Source: Tethya wilhelma (Eukaryota > Porifera > Demospongiae > Tethyida > Tethyidae). Taken from it: DNA of 64,000 bases. The stretch lies in the NCBI GenBank assembly GCA_964030475.1, contig CAXIPT010000003.1:223365-287364 (forward strand), read 5' to 3'. Positions within the stretch are counted from its first letter, which is position 1; each line of letters begins with the position of its first letter. The position numbers and the translations under genes were made by a program. The notes beneath the pieces were generated by a model. The model ran no database searches. It worked only from the letters and a program-made list of their open reading frames with translations, and had not been told where the DNA came from. Below are positions 49,026 to 60,700 of this stretch, piece by piece.

Positions 49026-49506
49026 TTATGAATAGCAATACACCCTTCATAGATCTGCAATATGCAAGTCTGAAACATTACTAAAGTTTCTTACCTGGAG
49101 AGAATATCCGGCACAGGTAAGGAAAGGCTAGATTTACTGTGCAAGGCACCTCAAGAAAGTGGCTCTAAACGCCTTCCAAGCTGGAGAAATACGACGGACG
49201 AGTTGCTGTCGGGAAAGTTTATTTAGACACGCACGCAGGTAGCACCACTGGAGAGCTACTAAGCTATCGAATTCCTTGCACTTTCCACAACAAGTAAACA
49301 AACCACAACCATGAAGACGACAGCTGCACATCATCAGCGGTTGGCAAGGTCTTAACGCGGATTATTACACGTGAGTATTGCGCGTTTCCTATCCACGCCC
49401 AGAGTACTATATTATCCATGGTACTACCGTACGTATGATATCATACATACGGTAGTACGTATAGTAGGACCGAATGTCCCATAGACTGACACAATACAAA
49501 ATGTTA
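49026..49506 (-). repeat. Right terminal inverted repeat with leader exon
   Basis: Reverse complement of the left TIR. It contains the donor site near 49093-49096 (minus strand) whose intron would end at the AG just upstream of the ATG at 48972. An extra palindrome near 49425-49455 distinguishes it from the left copy. Confidence 0.75.
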
Positions 49507-49725
49507 ATGATCATAAAAATCTAGCCAAACAAAATTGAGTTGAACAACAAGCACCAGGGTAAGATGGAGATGTAGTTGTAGCGGTGTTTAAATTGTCGTG
49601 TGATGTTGTAACTATAGAGACTGAGTGGTAGTTCATACTACTTTCTGTAGTTAGAGGAGGTACTGTGTACTGTGGATGTATTGTGCACTGTATGATAGCT
49701 TATTTTGAAGTTTATACATATATAT

Positions 49726-49865
49726 TATTGCATGACTGGGAGGGCAATATGGGGAAATATTCAGCTCGAGAGTGGCAGTATTGGCCCGACCAACGGGAGG
49801 GATAATACAGAGCTCAAGAGCTGAATATTTCCCCAATATTGCCCGACCTTTGGAGTGCAATAATA
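49726..49865. repeat. Hairpin repeat in the intron of the disrupted copy
   Basis: GGGCAATATGGGGAAATATT near 49742 is repeated in reverse complement near 49825-49845. It is absent from the equivalent introns at 9869-10156 and 51781-52030, which marks it as an insertion. Confidence 0.65.
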
Positions 49866-50176
49866 GATTTATTATATGACTTCATGATAATTATTCTTCA
49901 GCAACAAACCACGGCCACTTGAACACAAATCAGTATGCACTATGTGTAGGTATAGCTGCAGCTGTATACAATATCTATGGTTACTAGCTATGTAAATTGA
50001 CCCATGTCTCTAACATGTACATCTTGTAGTGATAATTAAAAAGTGTGCAATATGGGAGAATATTGCCCAGCTACTGACCAATCAGATTGCTTATAGAACA
50101 CTAGTCATATAATAATGGATGATATTCATCCTTACTTGTCCTTTGAACTTTAACCTTCCATCTATGTTCACTGAAG

Positions 50177-50229
<53 letters not shown>

Positions 50230-50458
50230 GGCAGTAGTCCAAACTCCTCCCGCTACACTACAGCTCCTGCCAGTTATCGCTGGGGGTCCATTTCACACAC
50301 GGATCACAAGAACAGGACCATCTCGATCCCTAGCAACGTACCGGAGGAGGAGAGTGTGTTCCCTCGGGTTTCCCCTCCCACGGTGTCACAGCAACAGAGC
50401 TTGGCTGTCCCTTTTGGACCGATGGAACTGGTCAAACTGGAATTACCAAGTTTAGACT

Positions 50459-50625
50459 TGTTTAGACATTGGAGTGTCGCATGTTCATATGTTGTTCAGC
50501 ATGCGACATTCGAGTGTCGCCTGTTTTATATGTTGTTCAACATGCAACATAGGAGTGTCGCCTGTTCATATGTTCGACATTCGAGTGTCGCCTGTTCATA
50601 TGTTGTTCAACATGCGACAATTTAG
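50459..50625. repeat. Minisatellite replacing the end of a DENND3-like exon
   Basis: About four imperfect units of roughly 40-45 bases carry GAGTGTCGCCTGTTCATATG and GTTGTTCAACATGCGACA. It begins within the exon's coding sequence. Confidence 0.75.
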
Positions 50626-51229
50626 TGCATGTCACTAAAAATCCCCTATAATATATAGGAAAAATCTAGTGCCAAGTGTCACTAACTTTTCCCTTAAGTA
50701 TATAGGAAAAAAAAACTAATAATGACATTATGTACGGAATCTCCATTCCTTCATTACAGAACAAAGGAGTCCAGGCCCAGTGTGTCTACCTGAGGGTCTT
50801 CTACCATCTCTGTCAGCACCAGATAGTGAAGGCGTTGGACGAGTTCTTTGATACCCTTCAGCGACTGGAGGTGTCTCTGGTCCCTGATCTAAAGTGTGTT
50901 GTAATGTTTCTAGCTGAAAAATTCCCTCAATCTTTGCATGGTACTGTATTTCTGTCTGCTATCTACCAACTATAGTCTTTGTTTGTTTGTTTGTTTATTT
51001 GTTTGTTTGTTTGTTTGTTTGCTGCATGTGTTCAATTGATCTAAGGGAGTTTGCTTTCTTTGCAAGTACTAACGTATACTGTAGCTCCAAATAATTATTA
51101 TTTTCGTGGCACAAAAAGTTCGTGAAAATCTATCTTTGCAGTTTTGATGTGAATCACTATCTCTGAAATTATAATAATTATTGCTGATATATGGTTTTCA
51201 AATTTTCTCTCTCTCTCTCTCTCTCTCTC

Positions 51230-51230
51230 N
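51230..51230. other. Assembly gap (N) between two DENND3-like copies
   Basis: Left of the N the gene has reached a middle exon. Right of it the sequence restarts two exons earlier ([16 protein letters not shown]), so exon order goes backwards across the join. Confidence 0.85.
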
Positions 51231-51973
51231 GCTGAGGATAGGGAGTTCTATCGGATGTCAGAGACCACCGACATGTTTAGTGCCTTCTACCAGGGAAGGA
51301 GGTATGTATGTAGGGGGTGGAGTGGGTGGGTGTGGTTTTGCTGATTGAAATAATACATAGTGCAAGTCCCAGCTTAATACGACATTTTGAATACTCTCTA
51401 AAGATGAGATAAATATTAATCTAGTGGAAAACTAGACCATTAATTTTGAAAGATTTCTTTAAGTTGATCGCAATAGTGCAAATTCAAGCTTCATACGACC
51501 TTCCTAGACGGAGATAACAAGCATACTAGTCATTTATCCTGACATTGTATCCATGTACACACACACACATACACACACACACACACTCCAGACAAGGCAC
51601 CCGCAGAGACAAGTTCACGCTGTTGGCAGAACTGAAAAAGAAGTACCAACGTCGCCACCTCTCTGAGGAGGACAGTGTTCTCACGATGAGCTATGGACAA
51701 CGAACGAGTCTCACCCCCTCTCTCTCCGGGGGAAGCATCTCAGCATCACAGCTGGCCTACCTCACGAAACAAGCATCGGGGTAAGATGGAGATGTAGTTG
51801 TAGCAGTGTTTAAATTGTCGTGTGATGTTGTAACTATAGAGTGGTAGTTCTCACTACTTTCTGTAGGTAGAGGAGGTACTATATACTGTGGATGTATTGT
51901 GCACTGTATGTAGCTTATTTTGAAGTTTATACTGGATAATATTCACCCTTACTTGTCCTTTTAACTTTAACCT

Positions 51974-52020
<47 letters not shown>

Positions 52021-54430
52021 CCTCCTTCAGTGGCAGTAGTCCCAACTCCTCCCGCTACACGACAGCTCCTGCCAGTTACCGTTGGGGGTCTATTTCACAC
52101 ACAGATCACAAGAACAGGACCATCTCGATCCCTAGCAACGTACCGGAGGAGGAGAGTGTGTTCCCTCGGGTTTCCCCTCCCACGGTGTCACAGCAGCAGA
52201 GTTTGGCTGTCCCTTTTGGACCGATGGAACTGGTCAAATTGGAATTACCAAGTTTAGACTCGGAGTATGTGAGTCGAGATGCTTTCATCAGTGAAGTGGT
52301 GGAGTTGTTGCAGGAGCTACAAGAGGTAAAGGGTGGTCATAACAATAAGCTCTAAAGTGTTTCATGGTGGGGAATTTTTGTGATTTTCCCACAAGAATTA
52401 GATATAGTATTGTTGACGTTTTGTATTGTTTTTTTGCTACAAAGTTTGCATGTATTATGAAAGTGAAAGGAAAGGGGAAAAATTTCCAGATCTAGTTGGA
52501 TTTGAACCTAGGCCATTTGAGTGATAGTCAAATGCTCTTACCACTGAGCTACTAGAATTCACAGGCAAATAGAGCAGAGAATAGTGATACATATTGCAGT
52601 GTGAACTGCTTTTAATAGACAGTCAACTTACAAACCAGATCTCAAGGCCTATGTTGTGTATATTACATACGTATGTCGAATTCACAAAGAAATGATGTCA
52701 TCCATTCCTGGGTATAAATAAAATGTCATTATTAGTACTGTGTACTGCATGCATGTATACTGTATACAGTATACAGTACGCAGTATGCAGTATGCAGTAC
52801 GCAGTACACAGTATGCAGTACGCAGTATGCAGTATGCAGTACGCAGTACGCAGTATACAGTACGCAGTATACAGTATACAGTATACAGTACACAGTACAG
52901 TATACAGTATACAGTGACACTAGCCACTAGATTTTTTGTTCAACTTTCCTCAACTACTATAGGAGAAATTTAGAAATTTAGAAATTTAGAAAATTTAAAT
53001 AATTAGAAATTTAGAAATTTAATTTAAATCCTCTATAGAATATAGGAAAAATCTAGTGCCTAGTGTCACTAAATTTTCCCTTAAGTATATAGGAAAAAAT
53101 AACTAATAATGACATTATGTACGGAACCTCCATTCCTTCATCACAGAACAAAGGAGTCCAGGCTCAGTGTGTCTGCCTGAGGGCCTTCTACCATCTCTGT
53201 CAGCACCAGATAGTGAAGGCGTTGGACGAGTTCTTTGATACCCTTCAGCGACTGGAGGTGTCTCTGGTCCCTGATCTAAAGTGAGTTGTAATGTTTCTAG
53301 CTGAAAAATTCCCTCAATCTTTGCATGCATGGTACTGTATTTCTGTCTGCTATCTACCAACTATAGTCTTTGTTTGTTTGTTTGTTTGTTTGTTTGCTGC
53401 ATGTGTTCAATTGATCTAAGGGAGTTTGCTTTCTTTGCAAGTACTAACGTATACTGTAGCTTCGAATAATTATTATTTTCGTGGCACAAAAAGTTCGTGA
53501 AAAGTCTATCTTTGCAGTTTTGATGTGAATCACTATCTCTGAAATTATAATAATTATTACTGATATATGAATTATCTCTCTCTCTCTCTCTCTCTCCCCC
53601 CCCCCCCAGATGTCTTCAAAGTCTGGTACCTCACGTAACTTCAGACCAGAAGAGAGAAATCAACAAGAAATCTTACAATAAGTTCATCTTCCCAACTCGC
53701 AGAAAGACAGGTGGTAACTACAGCCCAGGCAGACCCTCCATGCCAGTCAAGTGAGTCACTTCTTACAAATTACCATGTAGCACAAAGATTTGGTAAATTT
53801 TAATATTGGTGGATTGGTGGTTTTGGTAAGGACTGTCAATATACTAAACAGTCATTTTTGCACAGCGGATATATACATGCAGAATACATGCTTTTATTGC
53901 TGTGTGTGTGCTACCACCAAAATAAAATCCACCAATCATGAAATTTTGGACAATCCGTCAAAATTAATTTTATTCCCACCAATATTTTGTGCTATATGGT
54001 ATATATTCCCGTTGTAGAATTGACCATTGACCTTTGAACTTTTGTATACAGTCCAGACAAAAAGATGCCCAAAAAATCATTGAGTAAGTCGATGTACACG
54101 TCTGTGAGTGGGTGTGTCCATTGTCATGTGACTGTTGTGTGATAATTGTTTAGATTTCAGCGACTTTCTCAAGTTAGTACAACAGAATGCCATAGCAACA
54201 GATGCTGAGTCAGCAAGTGCATTACATCGTGTTCTATCACAGGAAAGGACCACTAGTAAGTTGGTGGGTGTGGCCTGTTGTCATGGCAACACCTATGCAG
54301 GGGAAGGGGAGAGAATTAATGCTTTATGTCCATTTTTTTCTTGTAGCTATTTCACCAGAAACTTTCAGAACATTTTACGACACATGGAAGCTGGTATGTG
54401 TGAGTCAAACAAACAAACATATATACACAC

Positions 54431-54471
<41 letters not shown>

Positions 54472-57400
54472 AGGTCCTCCATGAGAACAGCAGTGTGGAG
54501 TTGCCGGGGGTGACACTAGAGACAGCAGTGTGTGGGGAGAAGGTGGCGGAGACAGTGCTAGCTATCATGAATGGTGTCAGAACCAACTTTGGCAACCAGT
54601 GTACCCTCGTGCTCACCACATTCAGGTAAGATCATGCAGATGTATCTACATTTCATCTTACAAATGTAGTCTTGTCCCCAGGCTCTCTCCCTCCTTTTGT
54701 TTGGTGGGTTAAATGTCCACAAAGGGAGAGAGAGACTGTGAGAAATGGAAGGCATTGTATCTCTCTGACTGCACACTATAAATTTATTTGCTGACAAAAC
54801 TGCGAATGATCATTTCTGTTGTTTTACTTAGTTGTCTTGTCCATGTACAGGTTGCTAGTGGTTACAGGGTTGAAGACACACCAGCTGGCTGACTTCAGAA
54901 AGGAGTTGGTCTTTGAAAAGTTCAGCTACCAGTTCACGTACTTTGTTGGAGCTAAGAGCCCGGGTATCAGAATAGAGCCCAGGGGCTCTAAGTACAAGAG
55001 TCAGGAGTCAACTTCAACAAAGAAGAGAAACAAGACAGTAAGTTTGTACAGCTTACTTTTTAGCTGAATGATGAATGAATACCTTTCAGTGTTTAATCTA
55101 AACATCTGTCCTTGAAAGGGGAGGGGCAAAACGAACATTTGGAGGTAGGGACTATTAAGTCTTAATATTTTTCAACCTTTGGATTCTAATGGCTTGGCCA
55201 ATTTGCTTTGGGAGGGTAGCTGAAATCTTTTGGAAATTGATGGGAGTGGGGGGATGCCTGAATAATAAACCTGTTTCTACCCTCCATTCTTCTTTTCTCT
55301 CTCTCTCTCTCTCTCTCCAGTTGGCCATGTTCATGTCCTTCCAAGAGACTGAAGACAGAGATAACCTTTATCCAATAATCATAGAGATGCAGACTGGATG
55401 GAAGCTGTCCCTAGGTATGTACAGGCACACATAATCAATGTTATTTCGTCGAGCCATTTGTAGGCTAGCTGTCATGTATGCACAGAAAAATTTTCTTGGT
55501 TTCATATGATGATTATAAAATGTGGGCAGAAAAATTCCATTTTTGAAAGCATTCATACCCTTTACACTATCTCTATCTCTATCTAATATCTCCCCCCCCC
55601 CTAGCTCGTAGAGACCCTAACATCATGGAGACAGCCCAGTGTCATGTGATCCTTCAGAACACCATAATTCAGAGCGGGCTGCTGGAGAAGTACAGCAACC
55701 AACAGAAGTTGAAAGTAGCCCAGGTAAACAGACTAGCCAGGTATATTGCTAGCCTCATTCCCAGGCTCCCTCCAAACCAGGTACATAGGTATAAACAGGC
55801 TAAAGGCCATCTGGTTTGAGAATACCACCAGAAGTGAAATAATGAGATTCATGCCATACGTTTCATATGGGACAAAATAGCTAACTTATTAGTAAGGTGT
55901 AGGAAGCTGGAAAAGCAACCAAAAGAACGGGAGAACGAGTTCTTTCAAATGGTGCTTGAAATTTTGAAATAAGTTGGAAATTTAGAAAGTTATTCAATTT
56001 TTTTCTACCAGCATTCTCAAACCAGATGGACTTTAGCCTGGTATATTGCCAGCAGGTAGTTAAAGTTCTTTAGCTTGATCCAAGCCTCGTAAACCAGGCC
56101 CTCCTTGCACGCCTTATAATTACTTAGCAATAAATAGTGAGGAAGGCCTGGTGTATGAGGCTAGCTTGAGCCTGGATTAAACTCTACTTGGATGTTGACT
56201 TCACTGATTCAGAAGTCAAGTTGTGTGCATGTGTTTGTTAGAGAAGATTATATAACTTTTTCTCTCTTTTCGTGTTCAGAAACTATTGTCATTTGGTCTC
56301 AAAGATGTCAGAGAGCCGACCAAGTTCACTGTTGAAGCTCTCCAATATCGCATCAACCCATGTCTCCACGAGACAGAGAGACAGACAGTGGAGTGTCTCC
56401 TCTATATCCCATCAGGTAGCTAGCTAGTTAGGTGACCAAGATTTCTTGGAAAATTTGTGATAAATTATATGTCTCCATTGACTCTGTGCAGATGATATGT
56501 TACAGTATAGTAATGAGGATCAAGGAAAGCTTTGGATCGGATTGGTAAGGGTCATGTGATTGTCATGTGACATTTGGTTTCTATGGTAACCAGTATTATT
56601 CATATTGATATGTTATTCTATGTAGGGAAATGGTAGATTAAAAGTGTATGATATTGAGGCCAAGTGTTTTGAGTCAGACATCAAGATCACTGACTCCAAA
56701 TATGGCAAGAGTGTCAGACCTGTGAGTTGAACATTGCTGTCTTGTTCTAATGCAGTCATATGTTATGTGCATATAGTCAGTATTTTCAGATATTTCCTTT
56801 TTTGTTTCATTGATGGTAAAATTCACCCTTAGCTTGTAAACTGGTTTTCAAATGCTATCCTTCTAGCTGCGTGTATGAAACCATTTTTCTCTTTCAATTC
56901 AGTCTTGTCTCCTTCTGGTTGGTCAGAATGTGTGGGTGGGGTCTTCCAGTAGGAACATCCACATCCTGGATGCTGAAAGCGTCTGTCGTGAGTCACTTGT
57001 TATTAATTTTTATTGCTCTCATACATTAATGTATGTAATTATGATGTGTGTCATATTGATGACCTCCCATTAGATGTCTCCCAGTTGTCTTATCTTGAAG
57101 ATGCTCCCAGAGACTTGACTCTCAGTGAGAATGGAGAGTGAGTTCATTTCTGATCACTTCATATAACCCCCTACTATTACGTACTCCCGTATGTACTTTA
57201 CCCCCTCCCTTCAGCACTGTGTGGGCCCTTCTCCTCAATGGTGTGTTGATAGCTTGGGACCCTGAGACTAGAACCAGGAGAGCAAAGGTTAGCTGGTGAA
57301 TGAGTGTGAGAGAGGAAGGTCAATTGCTATTGTTTGTCTGTTGTTTTAAGATAGCCATATCTATCAGACCACTCCATTGTGAGATGATGGTATTCATCTT

Positions 57401-57530
57401 TAGCTACTAGAGGGAGTTGTGGTGGAGTTGTCATGTGTTGGAAGTTGTTTGTTCCTTTAGATGGCAGTGGTAGTATAGAGTATGTTTATTTGGTTATGAA
57501 CAGACAATAGCTTACTAGATCAATTGTTTC

Positions 57531-57580
<50 letters not shown>

Positions 57581-57783
57581 GATTCAAGTGCCCATCTCTG
57601 ACTCTCATCCTTACACTACCTGCACCTGTTTCACCACATGGAGGGACCACATCTGGGTGGGCACTAATAGGGGGAGCATCACTGTCATGGACAGCAGGGC
57701 AGAAGAGAAGGTCACTGAGCTGTTCTTTCCCGGAGGCAGAAGAAGACAAGTGGAGATCAGAGACCTGGCTGTGTCCTCTGAAG
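51231..57783 (+). CDS. DENND3: DENND3-like protein, middle and C-terminal WD40 part (best copy)
   Basis: This is the most complete copy. Exons: 51231-51301, about 51592-51779, 52031-52325, 53147-53280, 53609-53750, 54052-54082, 54154-54255, 54347-54393, 54474-54625, 54851-55038, 55321-55414, 55605-55723, 56280-56415, 56492-56544, 56626-56721, 56903-56987, 57074-57137, about 57215-57287 and 57581-57783. Phases agree at every junction I checked. After the downstream-DENN end comes a Ser/Thr-rich linker, then helical segments, then beta-propeller-like strands: [67 protein letters not shown]3 is a DENN protein with C-terminal WD repeats, hence the name. The coding frame is cut by the gap at 57784; the missing end is seen at 15622-15674 and 33006-33513. 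Likely an allele of the 5.5-10.2 kb gene. Confidence 0.65.
52490..52557 (-). repeat. tRNA-like sequence, degenerate or SINE head
   Basis: On the minus strand, TTCTAGT pairs with ACTAGAT as an acceptor stem, GCTCAGTGGTAAGAGC forms a good D-arm/A-box, TTTGA-CTATCAC-TCAAA forms an anticodon arm, and GGTTCAAATCC is a B-box. The T-stem pairs poorly and the length is 68 bases, so a working tRNA is unlikely. Weaker B-box-like traces occur near 7190-7230 and 31495-31540 (minus strand). Confidence 0.4.
52741..52917. repeat. Self-complementary CAGTAYRCAG tandem array
   Basis: About 175 bases of alternating CAGTATAC, CAGTACGC and CAGTATGC words. Because CAGTATACTG is palindromic, the array can fold on itself, and it is free of stop codons in several frames on both strands. 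It lies in a DENND3-like intron and is absent from the sister copy (50460-50756). An AATTTAGA-type repeat follows at about 52965-53030. Confidence 0.8.
53775..54002. repeat. MITE in a DENND3-like intron
   Basis: Inverted ends: TACCATGTAGCACAAAGATT on the left, and on the right the complement of ACCATATAGCACAAAATATT. The internal sequence also pairs (TTTTAATATTGGTGG with the complement near 53965-53990). Confidence 0.7.
55803..56035. repeat. MITE, relative of 31241-31463
   Basis: The ends GGCCATCTGGTTTGAGAAT and the complement of AAAGTCCATCTGGTTTGAGA enclose the same internal sequence, in the intron between 55723 and 56280. Confidence 0.75.
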
Positions 57784-57784
57784 N
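57784..57784. other. Assembly gap (N) joining two unrelated genes
   Basis: A DENND3-like WD exon (AVSSE) breaks here, and the next base lies inside the SNTX-like module of a giant family gene. Paralogues show both partners continuing otherwise. Confidence 0.9.
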
Positions 57785-60700
57785 TAGGACGGCCATTTCA
57801 GTTAGCTATGCTTTACGATTGCCGAAATGACAAACTTCTTGATACTCAAGTGTGCAAAGATGATGTCTTACAAGCACTTGTTGAAGAATTCCCTCAAAAT
57901 AGTCACAGCTATAAAGTCTTAAAAGATGACAGTCTAGAGACCAAGGCCTTGAGCTTGCAGCTAACACCTTCTCTTAAGCTAAGCTTCATGTCTAACTTGA
58001 TGCAGAATGATTCAAAGTCGGCCAAATACTGGAAGGATTGTTGTAAGTCAAAACGTCAAGTTCGTGTTTCTCTTAAGTACACAAACACTGTTGTTAAGAA
58101 ACAACTCTCAATGAACAACCTCCCTGAACAGCAATATCAAACTGTTGAGGGTGCCACCCATGTAGTGACTGGAGTCCTTTATGGTTTCGATGCTTACTGT
58201 GTGTTTGATCACATGTTGAGAGAAAATGAGAGATTTGAAGATGTTCATAAGAGTATCTTGACAATGGTTAAATCATTATCCAGCTCCGACAGCACTCAGA
58301 TTGAGTCAGTGGCAAATTATTGCACGGTGTACAGTGACTCTGGATGCAGCACCCTTCAAGAAGTTGTTAACCAGTTTAACAAGTTAAAGGATCCCTCAGC
58401 CAAAGAGGAACTGACTCCTGTTAAAGTGTGGCTATATCCTCTAAAGAAGTTGGACACCAAAAGTAATATCATTGCAAGAGAAGTGAGCACTAGCCTTGCT
58501 GATAAAATACAGATCAACTTTGAACACTTACATCATGTTCAGATGGTTGCCAATGACCTGCTAACTCAATACAGTGTTACACTATCCAGATTTCAGCACA
58601 CTGAAAGTCAGGTGACAAAGTTTATAGAAATTGTAAAAACTTACAGTAACGAGCTACGAAAAAGGGTTGCTAAGTTACTACCACAAGTAAGGGGAGGAAC
58701 TGTTGAAGAAACTGAACTAGCAAAGGTTATAGAAGAAAGTTTCACGTCACCATTCGAATATAAATCTCTCATTGCTTGGCTGAAACAGATTGAAGAAGAA
58801 ATCAGCACACTCAAAATGATTATGAATCAAATTGAAGTAAAATGTATCAAATTTGTACCTTATGAAGAACTTCAGTCTATCATTACAGGGTCTGATTGTG
58901 ACTATAATGTGTGTTTAATGTTCCATTGCACTTTGAAGGATGACCAAACTATAAGCTCCCTTCAGTCATATCTTCAAACTAAAGAAGTAAATGTGCATCT
59001 TCCAGTGAATGAAATAAAGGGTGGAACACCTTGGTACACTAGCACTGAACTCATGAAGAAGACAGACAACATTAAACACTTCAAAACTTTCATCAAAAGC
59101 AATTCAGAGAACAAGCGTACTAAATTTGTAGCAGTGACAAGTAGCACACCAACTGCTGGTCAAAGTGAGCCCACCAGCATTCTCCTCTATGAAGGTACCT
59201 CATGTAAACCATGGGAGCCTCCAGGACCGCCAGGTAAGCCAAAGGTCAAAGAAGTAACTCATGATACAGTTCAACTAGAATGGTCCCCACCAGAATATGG
59301 CAGCCAGAGTGTAGAGTGCTATCAAGTATCATATCATCCAGTAGACCAACCACAAGATGACCATGTCATAACTACAACTAGCGCCCAACCAGTGGCTACC
59401 ATCAGTGGACTAGTAGCCAGTACCAAGTATATGTTTTCAGTGCAGTCAAAATGTAAGGTAGGTCTTGGAGCCAAACGAGAGACTAGTGATCCTCTGGAAA
59501 CTCTGCAAGTCCCAATAGCCAAAGGAACAAGAATGGCTGAGCCTGTCAAAAAAATTTTGTCAAAAAAATCCCAAGAAGTATCATCAAGAAAACCAAGAGC
59601 CACTGCTATAACTCACAATAGTATCACACTGGAGTGGGCCTTACCTGAAGAAAACAGTGAAAATATTGATTGCTATACCATTTCATATCGTAAGGTTGAT
59701 GACTCAACCAAGAAATGGAAAAAGATCATCACCGACAGTTCTGAACGAAACAAAATTGTCAGTGATCTTTCTCCTCAAACCAAGTACATCTTCAAGGTAC
59801 GACCTGAACTAGAGGATGGAGAAACTGGTGCTTGGAGTGAAATCAGTGATCCCATTGAGACAAAGGAGTATGCTTCCAGACCCATTGCTGCTTTATGTAA
59901 GCCCACAGCCATTGTAGTCTCTAACAAGTCTATCACACTACAGTGGAAGAAATCTGAATTGTTCAATGACCCAATAGACTACTACATTGTCACATATTGT
60001 TCAGTTGAAGATCGCAACAAACAGTGGAAAAGCATAGCTACTACAGATGGTACTCAAGAGACTGCAACTGTGAAAAGCCTCATCAGTGATACAAATTATT
60101 TATTTAAGGTTCGTCCTGAGTATGGAGGTGATGCTGGACAATCAAGTGAACTTAGTGACCCCATCAAAACCAGAGCTACCGCTCCACCTGGCAAACCAAC
60201 AGCCTCAGATGTGACATACAATAGCTTGGTGTTACACTGGAGCAAACCTGAGTGTGGTAGTGAGAAGATTAGAAAATACAAGATACTATGCAGTTCAAGT
60301 TCTGCCCATGATCATACAGAAACAATACTAACACAGAGTAACCAAGATAGTGTGCTTATTGAAAACCTTTCCTGTAACTCAGTATACACATTTCAAGTCC
60401 AGCCAATCTGTTTTGAGAATCTTGGTTGTAATAGTGCAATGAGTGACATCATTAAAACTAAACCAACATCTCCACCAGGGAAACCACAAGCTGAAAGTAT
60501 AACCCACAACAGTGTAACTTTAACATGGGCACAACCTGACCACGGGATAGAAAATATTAAATATTACACTGTCAAAGTTAAATGTGAAGACACAGTTTTG
60601 GAAGATAATGACTTGAAAACAGAAGGGGCCCAAGAAACCATTACTGTAAAACACCTAGATATGAAAAAAAAATACCAGTTCAAAGTTTGTCCAGAGGTTG

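Larger units (their letters stand above)
44096..49506. mobile_element. P-element-like DNA transposon with two convergent genes
   Basis: Long terminal inverted repeats, about 44096-44545 and 49026-49506, are nearly identical; I see only scattered mismatches plus an extra palindromic segment of about 30 bases in the right copy (near 49425-49455). They frame a plus-strand transposase gene and a minus-strand second gene that converge with a gap of about 100 bases. Both TIRs carry the same leader exon ending TCTCTCCAG before a GTAAGAAAC donor. The near-identity of the TIRs indicates a recent insertion. The outer ends blur into further imperfect inverted sequence (43570-44096), so the exact boundary and target-site duplication could not be fixed. 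Confidence 0.75.
49545..50893 (+). pseudogene. DENND3-like gene fragment (middle exons), disrupted copy
   Basis: It starts 40 bases beyond the transposon end with only the last bases of the exon seen complete at 9680-9868. The next exon from 50229 ([20 protein letters not shown]) is intact until LPSLD near 50457, where a 40-45-base tandem repeat replaces the exon end present in the copy at 52031-52325. The following exon, about 50760-50893 ([19 protein letters not shown]), survives, with its donor changed from GTGAGT to GTGTGT. The copy then ends at the gap 51230. Loss of an exon end makes this copy unlikely to encode a full protein. Confidence 0.65.

Noticed and set aside
52490..52557. Functional tRNA gene
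   Set aside because: The T-stem pairs poorly, the length is short, and the ATC anticodon is unusual for Asp. A tRNA-derived repeat is more likely.
52682..52973. Four overlapping frames on both strands
   Set aside because: All arise from the stop-free CAGTAYRCAG tandem array.
57588..57830. Apparent fusion of a WD40 exon to a new C terminus
   Set aside because: The junction is the N at 57784. The downstream sequence is in a different frame inside another gene's SNTX-like module, so it is an assembly join.
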